From NCBI GenBank assembly GCA_033239125.1, contig BSWB01000001.1, positions 5,220,501 through 5,284,500 on the forward strand: DNA of 64,000 nucleotides, given 5' to 3'. The stretch is from Fagopyrum homotropicum. Taxonomy: Eukaryota; Streptophyta; Magnoliopsida; Caryophyllales; Polygonaceae. The translations under genes and the position numbers were made by a program. Position 1 is the first letter of the stretch; the number at the start of each line of letters is the position of its first letter. Positions 32,504 through 44,200 of this stretch are shown here, in pieces. A model generated the notes under the pieces. It ran no database searches and was not told the origin of the DNA. It saw only the letters and a list, made by a program, of their open reading frames with translations.

Positions 32504-35500
32504 AATGATGTGTTATTCCAACACAAAGAAAAAACTAGGCTCTTTAAAAATCATTTTGGCCGAATCTAGAGGTATGTTTACCTATTTAGAAGTTTGATAT
32601 ATGTATGGATCTTCTATACGTCGACTATATACTAAAAATTAGTGAAACTAATATATAAGTTTATGACTTACCCCTCTTATTGTCGGCTCACTTGACATGC
32701 ATCATCTTCATGTATAAGACCCGTTAAATATGAAAAAATTAATAAATCAAGATATTAAAAAGAAAATTTTAAAACGGAATAATTTAGTTTGTGGGAATTA
32801 CTTTTTCTACGACTTCGTTTATTGATTTTTAACGATTTTGGATTTGGATTCCGGTGCAAAATTCTTTTAGTTTTAGGAATCATGTGCGAAATTGATGAGA
32901 TTTTACAGTCTTTGAAACAACTTTCGTTACACGGGTCAAATGAGAAATTGGCTTCGTGAGTAACTTATGTGTAGACCTAATCATCTCCGCCACCCGACCG
33001 TAAAAACGGACGTGTGTGGACAAATGAGGAAGTTCAACCTTCCAAGCCGCCGGATCCGGACACCACCCTAGACTCGTCGGGTCAAAATGACCGGCCCATT
33101 GGCTAGATATTTAAAAATTAGTTTTAAATTATTTTTGTTTATTAAAATGAGTACCCGTTGGCCCGTCCAAACGGGTATGTCAAAGTTAGTCAACAATCCT
33201 GCCACCGAGAGTAAGAGAAAAAGCAAAGTTTGTCATAAAGGTTAGTTAGCAAGTCCGCCACTAAATTATCTTCTCGAAACATATGACCTAGTTGGATAAC
33301 CAGCCTCGATCTAAAAAACGTTGACACCGAATTACTAGACCGTGATACAAAAAAAAGTTAAAACATCATATGTTGGGTCAAACAATAAAGTTCACCAAAT
33401 ATTATAACCGAAAGTTAAACTAGTTAGATGTCCCGTAATATTTATTGTTAAGTTCTGAATAAACCCGTATGCTCTAAGAAAAAGCTCATATTTGATTTGA
33501 CTTTAAACTAGCAATTGATTTCTCTTCCCCACTTCCAACCACGTACGTATCTCTACTTTGGGCAATACTTGATTAATCATCTCTTCTCATTCGTATGGTC
33601 GCCGTCGCTTGTGTGCCGATATTCCAGAGGAGAAGTCCATGGTGAGGAAGAACAAAGTTGGGGAGAGGGTAGGCATAAGAAGAGCAACAACAAATTGGAA
33701 AAGGAAGTTAGGATTTTCAGCACATGACATTTCCGATATATTTATCTTTTACAATGAAGATATTTCGAGTTTAGTATATAAGGTCGTCAGATTGGTAATC
33801 TGCTTCTTTTGTTGTCAATTGGTATTAGGATGAACCTTATTGAATGCTCGTGTTGGACTTCAACTTAACATGCATGTGCACCTGTATACAAGATCCCGCT
33901 CTATGAACTGTGTCGGACTTATAATCCGAAGGAATTCATCAATATCATTAAAAAAAGGAAAAAATATAGGCCACTTGAAAAAGGGCATCCCATGAAAGTT
34001 GAGTTTAACTAAAAGGGAATTTATTTTGTTCTTAAGAAGGAAGCATGCCTTTGGCAAGCTCTTTAATCTTCACTTTTGTTGGCACTTATAACATATATAT
34101 GTGTATGTGTTTGGTTGCCTTATCCCATTTGCTTTAGAAGCATGCATCATCGGTTCATATTATCTACAGCCTCACAAAATGCCGACCATATGATATATCC
34201 TTCTAATTAGGGTTCACTTGTTCGAATCTCTATCATAATTATTATGATGTTTTGTTTCCTATTATGAATTAATATCCTTATAGAAAAAAGAGTAATATAT
34301 TATAGGAATTGGTTTTCCACAAGCAACCTTTTGAATTAGGTATATTTTAAAATTGTATTTTCCAATTAAAAAATATCTTATAAATAGATTTAATTTAATT
34401 TAAAGAACCCTATTTTGTGTATACCCTCCTTGGAAGGCATACCTAACCCTCGATAGGTAAATTATGGAGCAATTTATGGATGCTAATGGAAGCAAACTAT
34501 CCATTTTCTGTTTTTTTTTTTTTATTGAAGATTAAAAGACTTTGAGAAAATTAGATGAAAGGGCTATACAAATAAAATAGACTCCTAAATTTTAAAATAA
34601 GTGTTGGAAGTTAAGGTTAGACGATTAAAAATGGGTATTGAATATCACGTATGACGTTTTAGATGATAAATTTCAAGTATATTAAGTCGGATATTACGTT
34701 CAAATTAAAATCCGGGCATAAGATTGGATAATCAAATTAGGGAAACGGTTCAAGTATAGAGGATTGCTACAATGCAGCAATTGAGAGTGATATAAGTCGT
34801 AAGCCGTTGATTTGCTTGATTCAATGATATTACTGAATAATTTAGGTCACTGATCATTTGATCCAATGACATTACAGATTAAAAGACTTTGGGTAATAAA
34901 TGACATTTTTACACAACTCACCCAATATGTGTTTACTTTTGTTTGTGGATATATATAAAAATAAAACCCTTTCATATCCGTCCTCATGTTTAAGGTGGTA
35001 AGCGGATCAATTCGATCTCATTTGAATTTTCGAATATGATTTGGTTAAACTTTGATTGTATCAGGCCAAAGATCCAACAACTTTTAACTGGATCATGTAA
35101 TTGTTCATATATATCCAAATTGTCGGTTTAATCTTGACTCTAGAACGTAATATACGGATATAAGTAGCCGGGTTATCCATTTGAGCATACGCCTAAAACC
35201 TTAATATTTGTATTACATTTGAATGTTCACAAATAATCTTTTGATCTGGTACCCAAAATATTAATATTCGTTTTTATATCCCATTATCCGCAGATATTTG
35301 TATATTTGTGAATCTCCATTTTATAAAAATGGTATTGTATTCGAATTCAATTATCAGGGACCATCTTTCGGATCAAATCGATTGGATTCGGATTAAATCG
35401 AATAGTAACATTTACAGATTTCATTGGATTGTATCATTGGATTTCTTGGATCCTCAATCAGAATAGTGTTGCACCACTCCTATCATGTGATCCACCCTTA

Positions 35501-36057
35501 TCATGATTTTCTCATCCCTGCTTAAGTGTCCCGTTTATATTCTCTACCGGGAGATCTACACATTTCCCTATGTACCCGTCTGTGATAAGGCAAGACCGGA
35601 TCGGAACCATTACCCTCGTATCGAAATCTTTCGACCGATTTTGAAATTGTTAGAACAATAAAATCGAATCAAAGTTTTCACAAACATATAAGTATGCAAG
35701 AGCAAGTAGATCTCTAAGTGTTGTCATTGTGATGAATTATTGTCCTTTTAATGAAAAATGCACATTTAGTAATTGTAAAATGTGAATATTTGAGATCATT
35801 CATTTCTTTCTCAAAAGTGGAAAGAAAAAGAAAGCGTTGGGTTGTATGATGCGACGGGGAACATCATTCTTGCTCTTTCTTTAATCAAAAATCACTATAA
35901 TGGGCCAACCATCAAGATTCCAGAATAAATTTAGCCAATCAAAGTGTTCGTGGGATTCCTTTTTAGGGTTCTATGAACATGGTGGTGTGGTGTCACCTTC
36001 GATCACGCCGGAGTCGGATGTGTACCGCCGGGATTTGATGGCTTGGTGGTACCTAAC
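32504..36057. other. intergenic, no convincing gene
   Basis: No gene is supported in these 3.5 kb. At about 32975-33190 there is a C/G-richer dispersed repeat (CCACCCGACCGTAAAAACGG, CCCGTTGGCCCGTCCAAACG). Open frames at 33515-33833 and 35900-36103 (the latter 67 residues, MGQPSRFQNKF onward) are isolated. I do not recognise either, and neither has a supporting promoter or exon context. I would not annotate them as genes. Confidence 0.5.
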
Positions 36058-36306
36058 GATGGCACGAGATTGGATGGACGTACCACTTTCATCATTTGAA
36101 TAATTCAATTATTCTATAAAAGATGTTTTTCTAAAAGATGTGTTCAAAAACCTCATTTATGTAACTTACAAAAAAAAGAATTGTGGGTGTTTGAAAACCT
36201 TATTAGCATGGCACGAGATTGGTATTGGATGGACATACTACTTTCATCATTTCAATCGTTTTATAAAGGGTGTATTTGAAATCTTATTTACGTATCTTAT
36301 AAAAAA
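36058..36306. repeat. diverged direct duplication
   Basis: ATGGCACGAGATTGGATGGA with ACTTTCATCATTTGAAT and a downstream CTTACAAAAAA at 36058-36178 is repeated at about 36208-36306 as ATGGCACGAGATTGG, then ACTTTCATCATTTCAAT and TATCTTATAAAAAA. The second copy has a 6-bp insertion near its start. It ends exactly at the target site of the MULE-like element that follows. Confidence 0.7.
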
Positions 36307-36309
36307 TTA

Positions 36310-37135
36310 GGGAAATTCCGGATGGTACCCGTGTGGTTTGGGATATTCTGGATTTTGCCCAACAGTTTTTTCAAGTTCGGATGGTACCCTTAAATTTATA
36401 TTGTTATCCGGATTTAGCCAAATTCAATAAATTTTTTTAAATTCCATTTAAAACATACAAAATAAAATAAACTACAATTCAAAAACAAATTAAAATAGAA
36501 AGAATGATTTAAATTGGATTAGCATTTTTTAACAACATTCCGGATTAGCATTTTTTAACAAAATCTAAACACATAAATAAATTGGATTAGCATTTTTTTA
36601 ACAAATTTTTTTAATTTATTATTAAAATAAATAAATCAGTTTTCTATTGTATTTATTTTATAATATTACTTTATTTTCTTTCTTTTAGTTTTGGGAAATA
36701 AATTAATTTTTTAAAAGAGTCCTTATTTTATTTATTTTTTAAATAAAGTATAACACTTATGTTTTTAGATTTGTTAAAAAATGCTAATCCAATTTATTTA
36801 CTTTTAAAATAAAAAAAATAGTGATTTTTTTGAATTTTTTAAAAAAATTATCTAATTTATTTTTTTTTTAAATTAATATAAAATATATTTTTTTTTAAAA
36901 AAGTTACCGTTTTACTTTAGTTTTAAAATAAATAAATCATTCTTTCTAGTTTAATTTATTTTTTAATTTTAGTTTATTTTCTTTTGTATATTTTTAATGT
37001 AATTTCAAAAAGTGTAATAAATTTGGGCAAAGTCCGAAAAAAAACATAAATTTAAGGATAACATCCGAACTTAAAAAAACTGTTGGGCAAAATTCGGAAT
37101 ACCCCAAACCACGAGGGTATCATCCAAAATTTTCC
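36310..37135. mobile_element. MULE-like non-autonomous element, 826 bp, 9-bp target duplication
   Basis: It starts GGGAAATTCCGGATGGTACC and ends with the mirror image GGGTATCATCCAAAATTTTCC. The inverted ends exceed 100 bp, sharing TGTGGTTTGGG/CCCCAAACCAC and TTTTGCCCAACAG/CTGTTGGGCAAAA. The interior is AT-rich and continues the inverted symmetry (ATTGGATTAGCATTTTTTAA at about 36513 against TTAAAAAATGCTAATCCAAT at about 36777). AAAAAATTA flanks it exactly on both sides (36301-36309 and 37136-37144). A 9-bp duplication with long inverted ends is the hallmark of Mutator-like elements. It has no coding capacity. Confidence 0.88.
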
Positions 37136-37414
37136 AAAAAATTAAGTCAGAAAGTGGATTATTTGCCAACATTAACTTAGAGACATTAAGGTAGTTTATT
37201 ACCGTTTGTTTTTCCATTTCATGAGTTATAGTTAATAATAGTATAGAAATGATATTTTAAAAAATATTATATTTAAGTGAAAAATAGTTATTTTTTAAAA
37301 GTATTAAACTCAAAATAGTTATTTCAATTTCTTATTTACTATAAAATAATTCAATTTTAAATTTTGAGTTAAATGAGACCATTTAATAATATTAAGCTAG
37401 AGACAGGACATTTA

Positions 37415-37786
37415 GGGGGGTGTATTCAATTAAGAGTCTATAGTAATTTTTTGGAGTTTAAAAGTTTATAGGTATTGAATATAGATTTTTAAAAGTCCAT
37501 ATAAATCTTTAGGTATTCAATTAGGATTTAAAATTTTCCATAAAATTCCTATGGTATTTAAAAGTTTGTGGATTTTAAAAGAATCTATTATTTCATTGAT
37601 TTTGTAGGATTCTTCATTACTTTTATACCTACCTAAAATCCATAGAAATCTTCCCCCAACACATAAGATTTCCACAAAATCTGTAATGACTCTATATAGA
37701 ATTAAAATTTCCCACAGAATTTGCAAATCCTATGATTATTAAGAATCCGTCAAAATCTTTAAAAGTCTCGATTGAATACACCCCCC
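37415..37786. mobile_element. Tourist-like MITE, 372 bp, TTA duplication
   Basis: It starts GGGGGGTGTATTCAATT and ends GATTGAATACACCCCCC, and is flanked by TTA on both sides (37412-37414 and 37787-37789). The interior also folds back: GGTATTGAATATAGATTTTT against AAAATCCATAGAAATC-type stretches. Size, TTA target and G-run termini fit PIF/Harbinger-type MITEs. Confidence 0.85.
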
Positions 37787-38180
37787 TTAGATTTTGTTAA
37801 ACTATATTGGAATGATTGTTATAATAAATATTTTAATTAGTAAGGGATTTTAAATATCACGACAATTTGTGTAATATTTCATTCGAACAATAATATAAAT
37901 ATTAATAATGAATCAATAAAAAAATTAAAAATTTATATGTATTTTTATTGAGTTACCACTTATTAATTACCATCTACAAAAAGTTATACTTTTGTATTTA
38001 CTTTTTTCTATTTTATTTTTACAAAATCACACTATCTTCCTCTTATACTTTTCTACTCCAAACACACTTCTTAGATAGAAAATCGATGGTGGAAAAAAGG
38101 TACATAAAAAAAGCAATTTTGGGAAATTTAATTTAGAGAAGTGGTAATTCTTTAATAAGCTGTAAAATATGAAGTATTTC

Positions 38181-38181
<1 letters not shown>

Positions 38182-38230
<49 letters not shown>
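38182..38230. repeat. (TA)n microsatellite
   Basis: A TA dinucleotide run of about 43 bp followed by GTATATAT. Confidence 0.95.
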
Positions 38231-38232
<2 letters not shown>

Positions 38233-39243
38233 TTCTTTTGACACGAAAATATGAAGAGATGTGAGATTATGTGTCAGGTTTTAGCTTTTTGTTTTAACAA
38301 GCACTTTTTTAGTATTATTTGTTCAAAAAATTTATTTTTTTGTGTAAATTCTTTATACTAATCTTACAATTTTACAATAACACTGTGTAATTGTTTTTTT
38401 TTTCTCCTTCTATTTATTAGTTAATTTGTTTCATTAGGTTAAATTATCAGTTCATAGTTGTACATGTTCAATCCCGTTTAATAATATGTGTGATTCGACC
38501 CAACAATACATTACTCTCAGTTTTTTGGGACATCTTAATATTTTAGTTGATTTATGAAACAATATTCTATTGTCATAATGGTTAGAGTTTAATATTAGGC
38601 GTAGATTGTCAAGAGTTCAAATTCTTTTTTACTTTACGAAACGCATTTGACGGCCCTGGTTTGTTCGAATTGGGTATTATGACATCCACAAGACTTTATA
38701 TTTGTTTCCAATAAACATCACCTCAAAAAAAAAACAATGCATTGCAATTGAAGCTATGTATAGCAATTGGGCCTTTGTTATATAGTGCAAGTTTTGTTTT
38801 TCATACTTTAAAAATGACAAAAGTATTACCATTTTTATGGGCATTGCAATTCGGGAAGAACACGACCACCACTGCAACAACATATTATTTCATGGAAGAT
38901 ACCATTCCAAACATTACATTCCAAAAAAAAAACCCCTAATTTGTCCTATTTAGATTCACCTCTCCCTTCAATAATTTAAGGACACAATCAGAAATCCGAT
39001 TCAAAATATTAAAATATGGTTCAAATCTCAACTACTATTCCTATCTATATAATGCATCTTCAACATCTAACTTATAAACATACTAAAACTCGACTCATTC
39101 GACTTAAATAATAATAGGGTTGTTAGTATCTGGTGTATGCTCATTCACTTTCTAAACGAACTGAATATAAGCATCTAGTAAGCTCGGTTTAGACTCGACT
39201 CGTTTTGTAAATAAGCTAGGCATAGACATATGAGATAAACTAA
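38231..39243. other. intergenic, no gene; old repeat near the end
   Basis: No gene seen. At about 39060-39235 there is a degenerate relative of the hAT-like GAGCTCG family (GCTCATTCACTTTCTAAACG and CTCGACTCGTTTTGTAAA). Confidence 0.45.
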
Positions 39244-39524
39244 GGGCCCGTTTGGTTTTAACTCCGGAATCGGAAACGAATCTAATCCATATATATATCA
39301 TTGTTTATGAAAGTTTTTGGAATCATTCCTTGTGTTTTGAAGTAATTGGAGTTGAATTTGATTACTTTTGATACCCTATAGGGAAACAAAATGCAGGGAG
39401 ACAAGTGTATTTTGCTTGAAACCAAGAGAAATGATTCCATAAAATTTCATGAATAAGTATATACATATGGACTAAATTGATTTCCATTTCGTTTCCGTTT
39501 TCGGAGTTGGAACCAAACGGGTCC
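39244..39524. mobile_element. Tourist-like MITE (copy 1), 281 bp, TAA duplication
   Basis: Begins GGGCCCGTTTGGTTTTAACT and ends AGTTGGAACCAAACGGGTCC, with TAA on both sides (39241-39243 and 39525-39527). The interior is closely similar to the element at 58824-59091, including GAATCTAATCCATATAT, TACCCTATAGGG-like sequence and TTTCATGAATAAGTATATAC. Confidence 0.88.
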
Positions 39525-39808
39525 TAATTCCTTATCTTTGAAACAAAAATATTTGAACTTATCAAAGACTTGAGACTATATAATCTGTAGATCGATTTGT
39601 CATTCCACTTGATTCATGCAAGTTGCAAGGTAGGCTCAAAGTCGGAGCATGTTATTATGAATACTAAAGATTAGAAGGTTGTCGTCTAAAAAGCTGATTT
39701 AGGTGTGCCATTCTTGTCAATATCAATCCAAATGGGTCATCATTTGTAATTTGACAGCAACATTTTCGATGAAGAATAAAAAAATAAATAGAAAAGAAGA
39801 GGAAAAAC

Positions 39809-39889
39809 GTGAGCGGCAGGATTCGAACCTGCGCGGGCAAAGCCCACATGATTTCTAGTCATGCCCGATAACCACTCCGGCACGCTCAC
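39809..39889 (-). tRNA. trnS-AGA: tRNA-Ser (anticodon AGA)
   Basis: On minus the 81-nt sequence folds as a class II tRNA. The acceptor stem is GTGAGCG paired with CGCTCAC. The A box region reads GCCGGAGTGGTTATCGGGC and the B box GGTTCGAATCC. The anticodon stem CATGA/TCATG encloses the loop CTAGAAA, so the anticodon is AGA, reading UCU as serine. A long variable arm GGGCTTTGCCC is present, as expected for serine tRNAs. There is no intron. A run of five T residues follows directly downstream (39803-39807 on the complement), serving as a Pol III terminator. Confidence 0.95.
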
Positions 39890-40119
39890 TATGCTTGTTC
39901 TTATTTCCAAGACTAAATCTTTATCCGTTTAATGTTTTTAAATCAGTTTGGGGTTAACGTATTTTAGTGTCTGGTCTGATTGAGCATAAGATGCTTTGGT
40001 TCATATGATCTTAAGTTTCTAAATGTACATTTTTCATGTAATGCTAACACTTCATGTTCGAAAATCTCACTTACCCATGTCTTGTCAACAATGGTAACCA
40101 CAATTTGATCTTGATAAGT
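39890..40119. other. spacer upstream of the tRNA gene
   Basis: AT-rich sequence with no gene seen. Confidence 0.4.
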
Positions 40120-40335
40120 GGTGTTCAACGATCCAGGACCGGACTGGACCGAATATTCGGGACCAAATCAGGTCCGGTTGGGTATGTGTTTTTTTAGGCT
40201 CAAAATTGACCCCTTTAAATTTGGTGGACCGGTTCAGACCATACCTGAATATTCGGTACAACAAAAGCTTTCCAGATTGGTCCAACCCAAAAATTTCAGT
40301 CCGGATCGGAATTTGAACAACCCTAGTCTCTATAA
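40120..40335. repeat. GGTCCGG-type dispersed repeat with inverted ends
   Basis: The left end TGTTCAACGATCCAGGACCG is roughly mirrored by CGGATCGGAATTTGAACAAC at the right end, and the right terminus continues to CCCTAG, like hAT-type MITE ends. The interior has GGACCGAATATTCGGGACC and TTTGGTGGACCGG. It belongs with the repeats at 17460, 26200 and 55285. No exact 8-bp target duplication was found. Confidence 0.6.
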
Positions 40336-41278
40336 CCTTAGAGTTATTTGTCAAAGATCGTTGTATTTGGCAGTCTTTTGGCACAAAGAGCATAATAATT
40401 GGTATAATGTAGTATAATGTAGACAAATATGTACGATGATTTTCTATAGATTTTAAGATGTTGGGTGGATAAGGAAAAACGCAGGATCGTTTGATCACCT
40501 TGTTACCCTACCTTTATTCATCCATTCATACATACTCTCTTGGGAAGCTAAATAAAGAGATAAAATGGGAAAAGAACAAAGTTGTTCTTGGAATGTAAAC
40601 CATGATCTTCTTCTTTCTGGGTGTCTGCAGATAAAGATCAGATTCAATGGGCAATAGGCACCAACCAAGAGAAATGGAACTTGACAACAGAACATAAAGA
40701 TCATATTCATGGGCAATAGGCACAGTGAAAACTGAAGGCAACAACAACCAAAAAATAGTCAGGAACCCAGAATTGTGAAAATTGAGAAATGTACACAAAA
40801 TTGAAGATCTCTATCCTGCTTTTTACACCCCTTATGATATCAATCAAAATGAAAAAAATATACAAAAAAAAAAAAGCAACCAAAAAAACAAACAAAAACA
40901 GGCCCAAAACAATCAATGGTGTAATCGTCATCCCACAGCTTGTTAGATACAGCAGCTGTGAGCTCGCCCTCTCGTGAGAGTCAATACCCGGGATCCCCTT
41001 ACCTTTCTTTGATGTCTGTAGCATTGTGATCACGAATATGGATGTGTGAAGTCTCTATTCTGGGTCAATCCCGGTAAATAATCTGAATCTGACTTGTGTG
41101 CTCCCAAGGAAGTCCTAGGTGCTTCAAAACTCTATCAAGTGCCGTACCCTCCCATTAGATGGTAGGGGAAAGAATTAAAGAATCACAATTGAAAGTCAGA
41201 AGCCAGGTAACATTTTTCCCTGGTGGTGATTTTTGTACGATGGAGAAGCATCCGACATAATTCACCTTCAGCTGCAGA
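40336..41278 (-). other. likely 3' UTR and downstream flank of the O-fucosyltransferase gene
   Basis: No separate gene is supported. The segment next to 41278 follows the stop codon of the minus-strand fucosyltransferase-family gene and probably includes its 3' UTR. Several open frames overlap here on both strands but lack family resemblance. Confidence 0.4.
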
Positions 41279-44200
41279 TCACGTTGCAGATTTTGATCTT
41301 GAATCTTCTGGTTTATTCGTGTGACACATGCAATCAGGGCACGGGAAAGTATATATTGAATCATTTGCTCTTTTGAGCTCAAATCCCTTAGAATCGCTGT
41401 GTGATCTTATATTCAGCATATGCCGCTTGAAGCTTCTCCATCTGGGTAGCAGTATAACCACAAAATGAAACTTAGAAGGTTGATTTGACTAATAGACGTC
41501 TTCTAATACATACAAGGATCTTTCAGGAGAGGGTACCTTAAAGTAACCCATAGGCAAGATCAATATTTCAAGGTTATTCAAAAATCTTTAAATCTTTAAA
41601 GATGTTATATGCAAGTGGTTTTTACACTATTGCTTCGATGGAAATGTTGATTACACTATTTAAATACATATACAGATTATGACTTAGGGCTTGCTCAGCG
41701 TCGCAAGTTTTTTTCATTAGTTTAAGCTTTTTGTGTAGCTGTTTTGAGTAGTTTATTGGAAGGCTTTGTAAAATTTGAAAATCGAATGGAAAATCTAATT
41801 GATGTTTGATAAAAGAAGATTTTTTGGTGGATGTATAAAATGATTTTACCAAAAAGGACAAATACTAAAAATATTTTTAAATGTAAAGATATGACTTAAA
41901 ATGTAAGAGATATGACACTAGGGGTAAATTTGAAAGAAATATGTGAAGCTATACAATAATCTCCACAAAGTTATCAACATTAGTTTTTTAAAACCCTCCA
42001 AAAATCTCATCAAAAACCATTCTAAAAATCTAATTTCCACACAAAGCTATAGTGCCACACTAACAAGTTTTATAAAAAAACACAGCTCTACTAAAATCCA
42101 CAGAAAAAAGCTTTAACAGATACACCCTTAGTTGGCACATACACAAGCCTTAATGCATACAAGGATCCTTTACGAAGAAGTCATTTGTAGGTAATATGTA
42201 AGCAGGAATAGTTTCAAGGTTACTGGAAAAAAAATTCAGTTATGACATCATGAAGAAGTTTCTCTATTACACACGAATCAAGTTTCAAATCAAGTGGTGT
42301 ACACAGCTGGTGGTGGAGATTCAAAAAAAGGGTGGAGAGGCTGGCATGGAAAAAATAATTAGATCAAAATTGCATGGGGTTTCCCTTCTTTCACCTTCGG
42401 AAGCTTCTTTGGGTGGCATCTTAAATGTAGAAATTTTGGAGGAGGTGTGCCCAGATATTGTTTATTATCTTGTAGTTTATTTCATAACAAAAGAAGAAGT
42501 TGGCATATCCTCTTCAGGGGATTTATTTAGTTATCTCCGGAGGTAATTCAAGAATTACACTGGTCATATTTTTCTATTAGCAAGGAAGACGGGACCAAGA
42601 ACTAGATAAGGATATCAACTTTTTGCACAATTCAGGGGAAATAATTTAAGCACCTCTTCAAGGTTCAGGCAGTTGAATCCAGGTTCCTGAACACTCTAGT
42701 TAAAACAGATTTGACAAACTATCTAAAGATATAGTAGATTTCAAGGATAGCTTATGCTATGCTAGTCAACTATATTACCTTGGCTCATTACCACAAAAAG
42801 AGGCAAGGGTGAAGTATTCAATGATGAGCATATATAAAATCATATATGGAAATGCATACCCAATATTAGGATTATCGAATACTTGTGCCAACTTTCTCTT
42901 GTCAGGTCTGATAGTCTTCGAATGTCCACCATATATGAATCTCCTATGGCCCATGAGAAACTGAGGGAAATTTCCACCTTGAGTTGTAAGAAACGCTTCA
43001 CTATATAGACAGACAGTGTAGTCTATAGCAGCCATCCGAGATGAAAAATTCTACAAGAAAAATTATGTGTTGTGAGAACCAAGTCATACTATGACACCAT
43101 AGAGAGATATTACGGAGAGAAGGCAAAGCACTAGAACCTGAAATGGTGCTAGTTCTTCAACTGATGCCAGTGTATCTTTTGTTTGCAGAAGAGGAAACAT
43201 TTCAAGTAATGGAGCCATATTTCTTTCAGCATCGTAGATTATCCCAGAGGCCAAAAATATAGATGTGTTTTTATCAAACCCCATTCCTCTAAGCATGAGA
43301 CCAACCTGTTGACATGTAAGAAATCAACATATAGAAGAATATATGTATGCAGCAAACTATAAGTTGAACTCAACTGATGCAGAGTCAGGTTGATAAAATT
43401 TTCAAATACGTGACAGCCTGTTCACACCATTCAAGGTGATTTCGATTTAGAATTACAAGGAAACACACTTGAGGAAAATTTGAGAATCTAAAAAATGAAA
43501 AGAGTATCACGAGTCTCCAACAGAATTACTAGTTAGCTAGTTATCAGCTACAAATGTTTAACCAAACTCTATTTCCACGGTCACCCACAAAAGGTAGAAA
43601 AAGAAAAGAGAAAAAAGACAACCAAAGAATAGAAAGGTAAAAGATACATAACACACCAGGTTGCCAAAGCAAAAATAAATCAGGGTCACTTACAAAATAT
43701 AATTAGGGATTTTTTCATCTATCGTGATTGAGATTGTCTATTGAAACGAAATACTACTTCCTTGACATCATACCTCCAGAGGAGTAAGAGGACATTTCCC
43801 ATTGATTCTGATTAGACCAGGACGTATAACTCGACCAGGCCTGGTAAATTTCCCTCTCCAACCCCTCTCTCTTGCTGCAACCATATCTTCTCGCTCTTGC
43901 TTGCCACCATCAAAAACACAGCAAGAGAAAGCAACCATATCCTGAGACAAACCAAATGGTGAAAGAAGTTATGAGAAGTGTTTATCTAAACTCACAGGAA
44001 TATTGGCTGAGCCAACAACAACAAAAGTAAAGGACATCGGGCCAATATATCTAACCTCCTCAAAGCGAAGGTGCACAGAGATGTATTTTCCACCATTGCT
44101 TTTGCTGCGTTCTTTCATCCTTTTGACCAAGGTTTCACCCATGGTTAAAATAGGATTAGCAAACTTCAAAGCTTCATAGTTTGCCAAGCACCTAAGCCGT

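Noticed and set aside
35900..36103. 67-residue plus-strand frame as a small gene
   Set aside because: No recognisable domain or promoter, and its 3' part is covered by a local duplication next to a transposon target.
40707..41033. Minus-strand frame with hydrophobic runs downstream of the fucosyltransferase stop
   Set aside because: It lies in the probable 3' UTR; hydrophobic runs come from T-rich DNA.
42250..42546. 98-residue plus-strand frame within the fucosyltransferase locus
   Set aside because: It is antisense to an intron, matches nothing and overlaps no splice-compatible structure.
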